Made by a program: the position numbers and the translations under genes
The notes under the pieces: generated by a model
The model's database searches: none
What the model was told of the DNA's origin: nothing
Seen by the model: the letters and a program-made list of their open reading frames with translations, nothing else
Part shown: positions 29,747 through 42,370 of the stretch, piece by piece
How the letters are laid out: each line of letters starts with the position of its first letter
Position numbering within the stretch: the first letter of the stretch is position 1
From: Nereocystis luetkeana
Lineage: Eukaryota > Sar > Phaeophyceae > Laminariales > Laminariaceae
Reading direction: 5' to 3'
Assembly: GCA_031213475.1 (NCBI GenBank)
Contig: JARUPZ010000010.1
Coordinates: 11,889,917 to 11,953,916, forward strand
DNA: 64,000 bases

Positions 29747-30104
29747 CATAGCGCCAGCGACAGTTTTACAAAAATCCACCAGCGCTACAGGACTCTTTCG
29801 AGATCGCCGAAGCCTCAAATCGACGACCGACCGAACGCTGTGGTTTCATCTCCGAAAATACAGAAGTGGGGACTTTCGTGACAAGACCGGTGAGTTTTTC
29901 GTTCAATTTGTTTTGGGTACCTCCCAAAGCACCTAAGATGACGACATTTGCAAATATCTCCCAGTGCGAGTTCCTGGCTGTAGCTGTATTGCAGTTCCCT
30001 GGTTTACGTAGGGTATCTATTAATATTAATATAAACAAAACTAAAAACTTGCCCCACTGGAAAAAAATGTCAAAAAACGGTACACCAGTGATTTTTTGCT
30101 AGTT

Positions 30105-30942
30105 TAGACCTATGCCAATGGAAACGCGAAGTTGTAAGAGTTTTTTTTCAAATATATGGCTTTCGAAAAACAGCCGAAAATTTTCTAGTACCGCCGCTGT
30201 GGGGAAAAAAGAGAAAAATGTTTGATTTTTTTTTTTTTTTTCCCCAACGGCTGCAGGCGGCGCAATTTGTGTTTTTCTGGTCGCAAATTGTCAACACGGT
30301 GATCGAAACCAGCTCGTGCGACGATCGACGCTCGATCTCGACATAGACTCAGCCCACGGCCAACCCACTCGGTATCTGGCAAGCCCAACGAGTATAGATG
30401 ACGGCCTCGAAGATATCAGGCGGATCCATGGTCTAGGGGGCGAGAGCTTGCCGGCGGCGTCCTACGGTATCTTCCCAAACCTGAAAAAAAGTCTATTTTT
30501 TGCCATTCGAGACGGATGGAGAAGTTTTGTCTTCTGTTTTGTGCAAACCAGCGGCCAAATGTTTTTTTATCACACGCCTGGTCAGCTCCCGCCACATGAC
30601 ACCGGCCATGGTGTGAAGACGGTGACCCTAGGGTGGGTCGGAGCCCCTAACGAGCGCACTCCGTTCAGAATTCGTGACGCAATCGTTGGTTTTGTTGATC
30701 GATGTCTGTCGAGGACTCGGAATCTCGCCGCTTCGAACCAAAGATCGGCCTGAGTTTTTCTCAAGCCGATGTTGGCCCAAAATCGGCCCCAGATTTGCTT
30801 TTTTCGGGCTTTCCAAAAGTTAGGAACTTTTTTTATTTTTTAGGTGGCCCATAGGAAGCGTGTTCTGAAAATGTTTGGCGGGTATCTTTGAAATTCAAAC
30901 TTTTTATTGCAACTTCGCCGTACCATTGGCATAGGTCTTACG
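30105..30942. mobile_element. Candidate DNA transposon with TIRs, about 840 bp
   Basis: Left end GACCTATGCCAATGGAAACG then CGAAGTTG; right end CAACTTCGCCGTACCATTGG then CATAGGTC, an inverted repeat of about 50 bp with gaps. TTA flanks both ends, as in Harbinger-type 3-bp duplications. Encloses a 145-codon ORF (30316-30753) with no recognised transposase. The outer flanks share another repeat (CGGTACACCAGTG, CACACCAAACCCAAGTT). Confidence 0.5.
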
Positions 30943-31319
30943 GAACAAAACATGAAAACAAGGAAATTAGGGTACACCAAACCCAAGTTCGATGACGTTT
31001 TCTGTCAGTGTATACGTTTTCTGGTGGGAATTCTATGTCCGTCGGAGTTACAAAAAATGCCAAAAACGGTACACCAGTGTATTTTTTGCCATTTTACGGT
31101 ACAAACAAAAACAAAACGAGGTCACCAGGGCACACCAAACCCAAGTTATAGATGACGTTTCCTGTTACGGTATACCTTTTTTCTGGTAAATAAGAAATAT
31201 GTGGTGTAGCTTATCATTACGAACACAAACCGCGTCAAGCGTGGAAAAAATCTTGTTTCGGTTCGTGTGCACGCGTGTACTCAGAACACGGCACCGCGGG
31301 CGAGCCCGGCGCCGTCGCG

Positions 31320-31735
31320 GGCCAGCGGATGCTGTATACTTTGTGTGTGCGTTTTGCCGCTTCTCCTGGCCGAAAATATATTTTATCATAGTAATGCCTT
31401 CCACCATCCATCCACCGAACGCACGAAGTTGACAACGATTACTATTAGCCACCAACGCGAGCTGCTACGTAGCTACATACTATATAGAGCCACGCTATCT
31501 TGTGCACTCGTATTGTGTTTTGCCGCTTCTCCTGGCCGAATACATACACATATACAATATATACCAGTATATATATATATTTATATATATATATATATAT
31601 ATAGTGATGCCTTCCACCCGGGCCTGTCGTCTGCTTGGGGTCCTATTCTACCGAGAGCTATAGACATACACCCTATCTCACGGACTCGAATTGTATATTT
31701 TTTGTGTGTTTTGCCGCTTCCCCATGCCCGTAGAT
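31320..31735 (+). repeat. Degenerate tandem repeat with TTTTGCCGCTTC, about 180-bp period
   Basis: GTTTTGCCGCTTCTCCTGGCC at about 31351 and 31516, and GTTTTGCCGCTTCCCC at about 31707, each followed by GCCTTCCACC; a TATATA run lies in the second unit. Confidence 0.6.
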
Positions 31736-34700
31736 GGTGCAGAATAGGAGCGCGAACAACTCTACGGACACCCTGCGGGAGACTGTCACCACGACTTTGG
31801 GGAGCTGGCGCATCCGCCTTTTCGTCGCGGTTTACGCCGCCACTCACCGCACGTCCCGCCCATCCCACCCCAGGTAACGCGGAAAACGGGCATCGGTGGG
31901 CGTAAGTGATTTAGGTATCCTGCGGCGCACTGAGATGCGGGGAGGTTTTTGGCTCGAGCTGGTGTAGTAATATATAGCACGCGGCCGCTGCCCGGTGGGA
32001 CATGCCCGAAGAGTACCTTTTCCTTGTTAGTTTTGTGGTAGGGGGGACGGTGACCCAGGTCCGGAGGGCATTGGTAGCAAGCAGGACAGCACGGTAACTA
32101 CTTTATTTAGCGCCGACCTTATTCCGAGAATGCAGGCCGGGGAGAGAGCGAGCAAAAGCCCAAGACGAGGGGGACGGACGACTTCCCTCCAATACGACAC
32201 GTTTATCTAATTCTACTCTGGCAAACGTTTGCGCCGTTGGAGGAACGATCTGCGTTTATATTGTAAGCAGCATCGGACGCCCGTCGGACGGGAGCAGCTC
32301 GTCCGGTGCAACCCGGGCATCGTTGTTGTTATAGATGCCGCCGTATGTGTTTCCCCTCATAGGGTGCGTGTGAGGCCCTCCTTCTCGGTTTCACGGGAGC
32401 ACATGATTCTCAGTGGTTTGTTGGTGTTGTTGTTGCTGCTGTTTCGCCATGTCAACCCCGCTACAACCGCTGTCGCTCTTTGCGGGACGAACTACTGTAT
32501 TTTCCTAGACTCGCATTTTTGGGGACAACTTCACTGTACTGTAATTCCAAACTCGCTTTTTCGGGAACACACTACGAAGTCGGAATTTGGTTTGGATTAA
32601 AAACGTTTGCGTCGTAGCGAAAAACTTTATAGCGCGAGTTGCAACCCCCCCACCCCCCCGCGCGCGCTTGCCTCCCGCCACTATCCGACAACAAACCCTC
32701 TCCACGGCGACCAGATATCGGGGCTCGATGGCACGCAGCTCCGCCCACAACACGAATCATGGAGCAAGATGGCCATCCGACAAACAGCGCCCGGCTGCGG
32801 CCGGAATGTCGACGGCACTTTCCCCGTCTGCCGCCGCCGCCATTGGTGCCCCCCGGCGTGATTCCGGGGATATGACGACAATGCCCCCCACCCGAAATCA
32901 CGCGCTGGCGTCAACACCCAATAAGCATTCGAGAAAGCGCTCCGTCGGCCCTGTCGCCGACAGGTGGGGCAGGGGTGGGCAGGACAACAGGCACAACGGG
33001 AAGGGGCTCACGAGGGGGGAGAGAATTGCCGTCTCCCACCGTCACTACGACATCAGAACCGCCGTCGAGGTGTTGAAACGGTGGCCGCTCCCAGAAAAGG
33101 CGGTATGGAGAAAAATGAGGCAGATTATCGCGGCGAGACGGGGATAAATACATATCGAAGGCGGCAAGAGAACGTAGCATCTCCGGTTGAGGTGGAAAAA
33201 CCGACAGGGTGGGAAACAGGCTTGTTTAATTTGGGGGGGGGGTTGTGCGCGACGCGATAAGCGCCGCTTTTCGATGTTCCTCCCGAGTCGGCGATCGCGC
33301 GGATTTTTAGTTGTTGTATTCTTCAACGGTCATCCGTACCAAGTGACTCAAAATCTGGAGCGCGTCCTTTGGATAGCACATGCACGCCAATTACGTCGGA
33401 TAACGATGTAAGATACTGGTACTGGTAGCGACGTTCTTTAAGATTGCGATATGGTTTCCGGTACCGTTGTGATTTGGTGCTCTACTTGCACCTTGTATGC
33501 GATCGAGCATGGACTGTATATAGACCAGCTTTTGCGCTGAGTGCTGGGCGCGCGTTTTTAGTGTGTGAGTCAGATTTGAGTGATGGGAGAAAACATGACG
33601 ATCATGTATCGCCCAGTCCGTGCTGCGCCAGCAGTATCAACTGACTAACCGTAAGATATCCCTACCAATTGGTATATACATGAAAAGCGGCAGGAGGCTT
33701 TGCACTGGTGTTGTGTCTGCGGAGGTACGTTGATGCCTCACGGAAGACGCTGTGGTTGTGATGGTATTGGTGATGGTGATGGTGATGCATGTTCTCCATG
33801 TATGCCCATCAGTAATAGTTGCGGTGGGGGAAAACGCGACTGGGGTGAGATAACCCCTCCAAGTCCCCCCCCCCACCCATCGACATGCGCTTGGTGCCGT
33901 GGTGTAGTAGTACCTTTCTTTGTGACATCTTGTCAGGTAATTCATGCCCGTAAACTACCACCTTATACAGAGTTATTGGAGCCTGTCCTGTGACCGCGGG
34001 CTTTTTTTTGGCGATGAGTTAGTGTGCTGATAACAACAAGGCTGTAACATCGTTAGCGTGGTGTATAGGGCGAAAGCCATCGCACAACCGCGTTTTTTTT
34101 TACGGCTTGCCCCCGGCGCGCGTCGACGTGAACGAACAGTTGCGCCGACGAGAGGTGCTTGTTGTCGTGCAGCACATTGTCGCCCGAGTGGAATATGGCA
34201 AGAGACAGGCCCGTCCTTCTTTTTTTCCTCCCTGCGTTCAGGTAGGACAGTACGGCGGAAACTCCGAACCCATCGGCCTCGAAAAATGCTCAATGTCGGT
34301 ATACCGGTGGCTTTACGACAATCTACGGTCTAAGCTCTGTTTTATTGGCAGCTCGGGCACAACACAACTTACGGTACACACACCCGTATCTCCCCGGTAT
34401 ACCGTTTCTGGCACCCGGGAAAATCTGACCAAAAAACGAAAAAAACACTCCCGAGATGTTTTCGAGTATTTAATCAATTCATTTGGGTGAAATCTTACTT
34501 TCAACAACCAATACCGTAAAAATCAAACTAACAATTGAAAAAATATTTTTCTTGTCTTTGTCTCACTGTCATACGTACCCTATTGGGCCAAATATGTCAA
34601 GAAACCCCGCCGCAGACCACTGCTGTTGCAGCTGCTGTGTCACCAATAATGGGAATGACAATCACGGTGGATAGATCTGTCACTTTCGTCATTCCCACTC

Positions 34701-34794
34701 TTCCAGTATAATAATATTATGTATTAGTATTAGGCTGTAAAATAATTATTTCTTGGCGCATATATCAAAATCTTCGAGGAAACTTGCTGTAGTA

Positions 34795-34927
34795 ATTATT
34801 CATTTTCCGGTTTGGAAATCGCTATCTGACCAAAACAATTAAATAAATTGACATCGGTTTCAAATTAATTATTTCGTACTGGAAATAGAGGTAATTATTT
34901 ATTTTCCGTCTTCGGGCACACGAAAAA
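34795..34927 (+). repeat. M6 repeat, copy 2
   Basis: GGTTTGGAAATCGCTATCTG to TTCCGTCTTCGGGCACACGA; only a handful of differences from copy 1. Confidence 0.65.
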
Positions 34928-37261
34928 ATCAGATGCTCCAAGTCACAAACAACGCACTTGAAAGAACCGCCCGAAGACAAATTCACAGACAAAGCACCGA
35001 CGCCGAGCGCAGTGCACACGACAAAAAAGCCTGTACGCACGTACATACCAGGTGCCTGGTATGAAAATAAGCATCAATATACTCATCATACACCAAGAAG
35101 CAGCTGCCTCATCAACCAAGAACACGCAAACATCAACACCAGCAGCACGCAGCAACGCTCGCAAGCTGCTACTCGGGACTAGTTTCATGAGGGGTGGATC
35201 TTCTCATACATACATACGGAAAAATATGGTGCAATCAGAAGAAGTAAATGTGGATCTGCTGTTCCCTAGGTGCTCCCTTAGTATGCGCGTGTATCAGGTA
35301 TGACGGTGGAGGCGGTGGAAGGCTAGAGTCCGATTGGGAACTGCCAAGCCGAACAGAAACGAGAGATAGCCAACCTCATTATGGTTGTACAGGACTGGTG
35401 GTGCGTATTCGACCCCCCCTGTATGCTGTTCATCGTTCCATCATACCTCCAGACACGAGCCACTAACTCACTGTTATTCCCCAAACCTGCTGCCTGCCTG
35501 TTCGTTGGTTGTTGCCTGCCTGTGTGGCGGTGCCTCGCGCGCAAGCACAAAACAGGTCACGACGGCACCGTAAGAGATACAGTGTGAAATCCCACGGTTC
35601 CAACTGGGCTATATCTATTTTGAACGTACCTTCATTTTTTGTCCCTTCCTCTTTTCCGTCGATTTCAGTGCTATAGCGTTCGGCTGGAAAGTAAAACAAT
35701 ACCTGGTACAAAAAAGTGATGATTCAATATATATATTAAAAAAAAAAAAAAAGTACAGAGCATCTGCTCTTCAGTTTATTGGGGTGATTTGTTGCGGAAC
35801 GTCCATGCGTGTACCATCAGACCCGGAAAAAATCCAGAAAACGGTACCTGGTACTGGTATTCCGTTTTTTGTTTTTTGCCCCGCCAGTTTTACCTCGTTC
35901 GAGCGTCCAACCGAAAAGATTATCATTAGGATATTGTTGGCGCTGCAAGGAAACGAGCACCAAGACATCGAGGCTAATGAGATACAAAATAAAACGCACG
36001 TGAAGAAAAGGACGCGGCGCAATAACAATCATGATTCGTGGAATAGAGATCGTCGCGCAAGCCACGTGATGAGGTCGCATCAAGACCGGGCGCTTATTAC
36101 TACGCATTTAAATTTTGTTGACAGCATCCCCGCCCGCATTGATCGGTGTCCGCTACAAGTACGAGAAGACCTCGCGGGCTGAAGATAAGTGAGAGTGTGA
36201 CGAGGCTTTGAGTGGGGGAGGGGATGAGAAATATGGCAGGGCGTGTGATGGTGTGATCTGTGAGCTTACGACAGTGGAAGCGGACTTGAGCTTTTCGAAG
36301 TTTGCCACATACATGTGTCCGTATCACCAGGACCTGGTACCAGGTACGGTAGGTATTTAACTTCTGGGAGCGATTTGTGGAGATCAGATGAAATATACCA
36401 GGTACATATTATATCGTTTTGGGTCTTAAACCTACCTGGTATGTCAGTTGTATTAGCGCGATGTTAGCTGCCGCTCCTGCTGGTGCTGTGCTGTTGTGTC
36501 GCTGCTGCCGATGCTGCCGCTACTCCTGTGTTGTTGTTGTTGTTGTTGTTGTTGCTGCTGCTGCTGCTGGTGGTGGTGGCGTTGCGGCGTTGTTGTGCTG
36601 TACAGTAGTAAGTAGTAGTGGTTGTGGTTGGTGACATTCTTCTGTACGTATGTAGGCAGATAATAATATGTACTCCGTATGTTCCTGGTGTGCTGTTCTT
36701 CTACCTCCTCTTCCTTCGCGGCCTCCTCTTGCCCTCTTCGCCCTTCCGGACGTTTGCCGCGTGAAAAAAATACTCTGTAGGAAACCGTGCGAGGCCAGAC
36801 CCGCGCACCGTCCATGGGGAAAATAAGTGTAGTTTAAAACCCAACTAATAATACAAGTAAAGCCGTATTCTATTATTAATAAGTGGTTTCGGGTTTTTCG
36901 TGACTATTTACGCTTCTTTCTACTGTTGAAAAAAAAAATGCCTCGGGCAATTCCTACGCGGGTTTGGCGGCCTCCGGCGACCCCCCAGGGCTCCTCCGAG
37001 GGCTCTCCAGGGACCCCTGTGGGTGCGCAACACCCTTATCCGGCCCTTCCGGACGAAATCTACATTTATTTCCGTGGTGACCTCGTCCAACCCTGATGTA
37101 TAAAGTGAAAACAGTACGAGTATACTGCTGCGGAACAACAGCAGGGCAACGCATATCGTTGGCTCTGCTCTACAGCAGTTAGTTAGTTACTGTAGTATGA
37201 TGTCTATGCTCTACAGCATTATCATCCCTCAGTTGAAAATTGAACTACTACAGTAAAGTAA

Positions 37262-37377
37262 TATTACAGGGGACCTACGATACACACAAAAAAACTTTAT
37301 ACCAGTATTTCGCTATTTTTGCTAACAATATTTGGTCCTACCTGGTACCTGGTATTTACTATGGTCACCCGTAATAT
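37262..37377 (+). mobile_element. M1 MITE, copy 4, with doubled CCTGGTA insert
   Basis: The left arm has lost about 20 bp. The right arm has CCTGGTACCTGGTA after GGTCCTA, where other copies go straight on to the terminal repeat. Confidence 0.75.
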
Positions 37378-38464
37378 TACCACCAGGTACTGGTATTAGT
37401 TACGAGTAGGTAGAGTCATGCCTCATGAGACCAGAATTTCGAGGGAGAAAACGATTCCAGACGGAAAACAACGAAAAATGAAAGAGTTTCCGTAATGGCG
37501 ACCACACACAGTAATAATACATGTTATGTGTGGAATTACAGTAATAATGAGTACTGCCAGGTGTGAAAGAATGCCGTACCACTTTTTACAGTCTTGTGTC
37601 TCATCCTACTGCTGTAGTAGTAGTAGAGAGCGTTAACGCTCACCAATTAATTAGTTTCAAGTGCGCTTTCTCCCAAGTCAAAGGGGATTACATGACTGCG
37701 TGCAGCGCCAATGGCCTGCTTTCCCCTCGTAGGAGTTCGTATTGAAGTTGAATGGAGGCATGGATTTTTCGGACTGAAAAGTAGGGCAGCGGCACAAAAA
37801 CGAAAAATACTCCACGCAGAAATCAAACCCGGTCTGGAATGGGTTGTAGTCGAATATGTAGTCACCTCGGCTGTTAGGCTTCCACTACTGACTGTTGCTG
37901 TGGGTCGTTCTATTTTGATATGTTTGACTCCATCGGGTTGTCAATTACCTGGTACCGGTATTTGATTGGTCAGACATAGATAGGGCGCTCGGAAAAAAAA
38001 GTGAACTGTCACAGCTTTTTTTTCCGCTTGACAGCGGCGGGGGGGGGGGGGGGGGGGGGGGCGGGTTACTAGGACCAAGTGAAAAAATGATAATAAGGAT
38101 AATTTTTTTCCTTCTTTTTTCTTATTCCACCATACGATCACAACCGTTGCGACGGTTTTCAATTCCGACCTCTGGGGGGGTGCTGTGTCGTTCGGTCTTT
38201 ATTCACGGACACCCCTTGTCAGATAAATCTCGAATTGGTGCTGCAACAAAGTACTGCTTCACTTGGTTAATCCGTGTGCAATATTAGACGAAAGCATGGT
38301 TGTTTCGTTTAAAGACCCCTTGCGTACAGTATTGCTACTTTCACGACTCAAACCACTTAGATACAGCATGGACCTTTTGACGACCACAACCATTTGAGTA
38401 CAAAGTTGCTCTTTTGATGACCGCAACCACTTGCGTGCAGCGTTGTTATTTTCACGATCATTAC

Positions 38465-38668
38465 TGGGTATAGGCACAATTCGATGCGAGTCGACGAGGG
38501 AAGAAAAGGCTGAAATCTTCTCGTGATAAAAATGAAGGCACGTACCGTAGCGGGAAGGGGGTAGAAGAGCCTGCTATGTGACCCCGGATCTGAGTTACGA
38601 GTCGGAAGGAGAGAGAGAAGAAGATGTGCGAAGCTAATGAATGGGATGAGCAAAAAAAAAAAAAAAAA
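38465..38668 (+). mobile_element. Diverged SINE 3' part with poly-A
   Basis: Resembles the SINE body in TTCGATGCGAGTCGACGAG, GGCTGAA and AAGGCACGTACCG, then ends in about 18 A. The head is missing. Next to it (about 38300-38460) is a short degenerate direct repeat with ACCACTT and GACCACAACC motifs. Confidence 0.4.
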
Positions 38669-40409
38669 ACACTTACTACGTACGGTATTGGAAAATCGGA
38701 CACATTCAAAACTTTCGTCACAGGGACCCTAGGTCAACACCACAATTGAAAACGCTTGCACGTGACCCCCCCCCCCCCCCCCCCCTCCTGCCGCCCCCAC
38801 TCCCTCCCACTGCCTCTCACCCTTCAACTCGTACCACTGTTCCACAAGCAGTCTTTTCCCGCTCTTACCCCTTCCAATAGAGTTCCCACGAAACGTTGGC
38901 TGCAGTCGCAAACGGGGTATGTTATAGTAAGTCGTCAGCACGACCCCGAGTCCTTTCAGACCCGGTCCAGACGCTTTGTCGTCGCGTATCACGCTGCCAC
39001 ATATAAATCCGACCCCCGAGGTGGGCACGACGTTTTCTTGTTGGTGAGTGATCTGACAGCAAACTTGATCTTCGCTGAGTTGCTACAACCGGAAAGAGCG
39101 TGCAAAAACAGACAGAAACAGTTGGTTCCGTCTCCTTTGGAAAAAAACCTTTGTGTCATTGTTGCCCTCATTAGGATGGGTGGTCTTCATAAAGTCGCCA
39201 CCGAGATGACATACTCGTACCTGCAGATGTACATGGCTCTACGCTTTTGGGCAAAAACTAAAATAAACATTCCCATGGCGTGGACGGATGGCCTTTTGCA
39301 GTAAGATCAAGACTGTCAACTCTACGACTGCTGTTGATGTACTGTAGTAGCCACTGCTACCCGGAAGTATACAATCTACCGGTACGTACGTTCGTATAGT
39401 ACTTCGTCCCACAACAGAAAAGTGGTTTGCCCGAAAAGGCAAAGTATTAAGAACACGACCAAAGTCCGATAAAAATAACGGAAAAGAGCAAAAATACAGA
39501 ATCTTGCGGTACAGCACCAGTCTCAACCAGATAGTAAAAGTCGTGCTCGAAGCTCGGCTGGCTCAACGCGGTTTTCGATCAACACCAAACCATCAGTATC
39601 CTGTCTATTACTAGTACTATTAATAGTTGAATAGCCCCTTCGGGCCGATGTACGAGTATCTGGAATCTGGACAAAGTGGACACGTTAGGTTGCGAATACA
39701 GTCTCCTCCTTCTCGCGAGGAAAATGGCTTACCACATATCTGTCCGATCAATGCGCATTTACAACTACAAAACCACATACCATACAAGCCTCTCTCTCTG
39801 TGCGCTTTTGTGCCGAAATAATATACGATTCCAGGTATATGATACGTACAAAAACGTTGACTGTTACATACAGCTCGCAGTTTGCTCGCAAGCCATCTAA
39901 GCAACCCAGGCCAAGCCAAGCAAGCGAAGCAAAGCCAAGCTATGCCAAACCCAAAACCCTAGCCGAGATAAAAGCCTACCCAAGCTTATAGCATAGCCAC
40001 GCCAGGCCATGCCCCAACTCAAGCCAACCAAAGCGAAGAAAACGCAACCGCTTGAGGATCTCTCTTTCACGAGCATCAGCAACGATTCCACGCGAGCACC
40101 CGCGAAGAGAGGACAGACGCTGCTTTTCTGGCGGGCCGTGAGACCAGGAATGCCGGCTAAGGAACATTGAAACGCTGCGGCGCGTTTCCTATTCTGCGTG
40201 TTTCAAGTACACTCGCTAACCAGTCGACGTGTAAGAAGTCGCAAAACCAATCCGTTCGGATGCAGCGCGGCAAGGAAGGAGGGAAGCGCGGCCTCTTGAA
40301 GCACAAGGCGCGTCTCAGAACTCACTCCACGAGGAAGCAGCAGCCGTAGCAGTAGTAACAACAACCCAGCAATACCAGCAACACACCACCATCAGCACAC
40401 CACCAGCAT

Positions 40410-40423
40410 CGGCAACACACCAG

Positions 40424-40455
<32 letters not shown>

Positions 40456-40515
40456 GCAAAGACAGCAGCAGCAACAGCAACAATCTACCACCACACCAGC
40501 AGCAGCAGCAGCGAA
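40410..40515 (+). repeat. CAG/CAA microsatellite
   Basis: CAGCAGCAGCAGCAGCAACA-type runs with CACCAGCAT interruptions, in intergenic DNA. Confidence 0.85.
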
Positions 40516-42370
40516 AAGAGCAAAGCCAACATAGTAGGGTGCATTACATCCCGAGCTGGACAAGCTGCCGGGGGCGCGCAATTGCGATGACGACGCCGCC
40601 ACCATATGCCAGCACCACTTGGCCGCCTAAACCGGAGACAACCGGAGATCACAGTGTGAGCAACGAACAAAAAAAAAAACTCATTTCCCAGAGGGGAAAA
40701 AAACAAAACAAACAAAACTCCGCGCGAGACAGACGGACAGACCCGGTGGGCTTACACACAAAACACGCTCGCCCTTCTCTGCCGCGCAATGAATGTCATT
40801 TCACGCGCGACACGCACCCCACACAATTGACGGAAGACCTGTATCCAGGCATAACGGAAGACCTGCATCTAGGGAATGCAATGTCATACCCAAGCGCGAC
40901 GCGAGATGCTGCACCAAAATAACGGCACAGAGGTGCTACCGTAGCAAGCATCACACCGTCCCGTTTCCGTGCCAGCCCCCTCCGGAACCCGACATGGATT
41001 CGGCCGATTGTTGACCCGCGGGCCACCCTCGAATTTCGGTTACTCGCCTCCCGTGCCCTGACACGTGGGAAGCGGAGGACAGCGGCAACAAAGGGGAAGA
41101 GCTATTAGGGTGTTTTGCCATGTATTTTACCAAATGCAGCATGGTTGGAAAAGAAAAGACACCCCTCGAACATCGAAACCCATGAACAACAAACACGAAA
41201 ACTTGGGTTGGGAACACAGTCGCAAGAATATTTTCTAGGTTTCCGAAAAAGAACCAACCTCACGAGACAAGAATAAACAAACTTGGCTGCGTGTGGGTGC
41301 TGTCGTGAACACATCGAACAACCTGGGCTAGCACCGTCACTCCTATCTACGATGCTTGCGAGAAGCCCGGTCTCCCACCGCCATCCCCAACTTCTTCGCG
41401 ATACCACACGTCATACGGTCGAGGGTTTTAGCAGCCGCGAGAAGACGCGGCGTGCACCGCACCTCGTGCGGACCTACCCGCGGGTGGGGGGCCAGCACCA
41501 CCAGCACCAGCATAGGCGGCACCCCAAAACTACCCGGCGTTGTGCTCGGCCATCGAACAGCTTCACTTTGCAGGGGCATGGCAACAACTTTGCCGGGACA
41601 TGGCAAGCACTCTACCGCTGGACGAGGTCGCCTACTATTAATAGCGAATCTGGGTAAAATATCCCAGCTGTCGCGGGAAGTGGGAGAAGCGTCGAGGAAC
41701 CCCAAAGGTTGTGGCAGCAACAGCAGCAAAACAGCGAATACATCACCGCCACCAAAATGGAGCTGCTGCCTACGCGGCGTCACATTTGAGCGACTGCAGT
41801 CCATCCGGAAACCCCGGCCAATCAAAGTTTCCCCCTTTCCCAACCAGCCAGGGGAGGGGCAAACCCAACTCACCAAAAATAGGCTTTAAAGGACAATCTT
41901 GGAAATTTTAAGCCAGTCTTAAGAAACCTTAATTTGTTGTGGGTCGGGACAATTCTAACCCAAGAAAAAGAACCAAATGTGGCGAAACGCAAGCACCCAA
42001 TCACTACTGCAGGACATCAGTTGCGCGATACACTAGGCGGCAGGAGGAGCACCTGAAGAAATAGGAGTTGAGAATTTTTCGCTCGGCGTTTCCACAAAAT
42101 CACAATAACATGTGTTCCATACATACTGAAATTGTTGAAGGGCACTACGCTACACTACGCCACGCTGCTCTACGCTACAATACGCTACACTACACTGCAC
42201 GACGCTCCACTACGCAACACTACGCAACACAAAGCTCTACTACACTACGCTCCACGATACTAAACTGCGTTACTACTCTGCGCTGCACTACGCTGCTCTG
42301 CACTACGCCGTGTGGAGTTACGCTACACCCCACCCCACCCCCATCCCCATGGAGTGAAAGACATGAGTGA

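Larger units (their letters stand above)
24306..42370. other. Intergenic region between two convergent genes; no gene recognised
   Basis: Besides the repeats listed separately I see only isolated ORFs with no family signal: 27214-27924 (+), 32587-33147 (+), 38756-39304 (+) with an overlapping minus frame, and 41343-41889 open on both strands. 28950-29510 is A/G-rich and Lys-rich in two frames. 33990-34640 and 35750-36300 hold nothing I can name. 39890-40010 is CCAAG-rich and 42130-42330 TACGC-rich simple sequence. TTAGGG-like units occur at 28125-28180. Confidence 0.6.

Noticed and set aside
38756-39304. A 182-codon ORF, with an overlapping 99-codon minus ORF
   Set aside because: Starts inside a C homopolymer. 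A faint piggyBac-like impression could not be tied to any catalytic motif.
41343-41889. Two 177-codon ORFs on opposite strands
   Set aside because: Mirror-image open frames in GC-rich DNA with no motif; too far from the SPPL 3' end to assign without transcripts.
24306-42370. LTR retrotransposon, Polinton or other capsid-bearing element
   Set aside because: No long terminal repeats, integrase, capsid or polymerase motif was recognised anywhere in the window.
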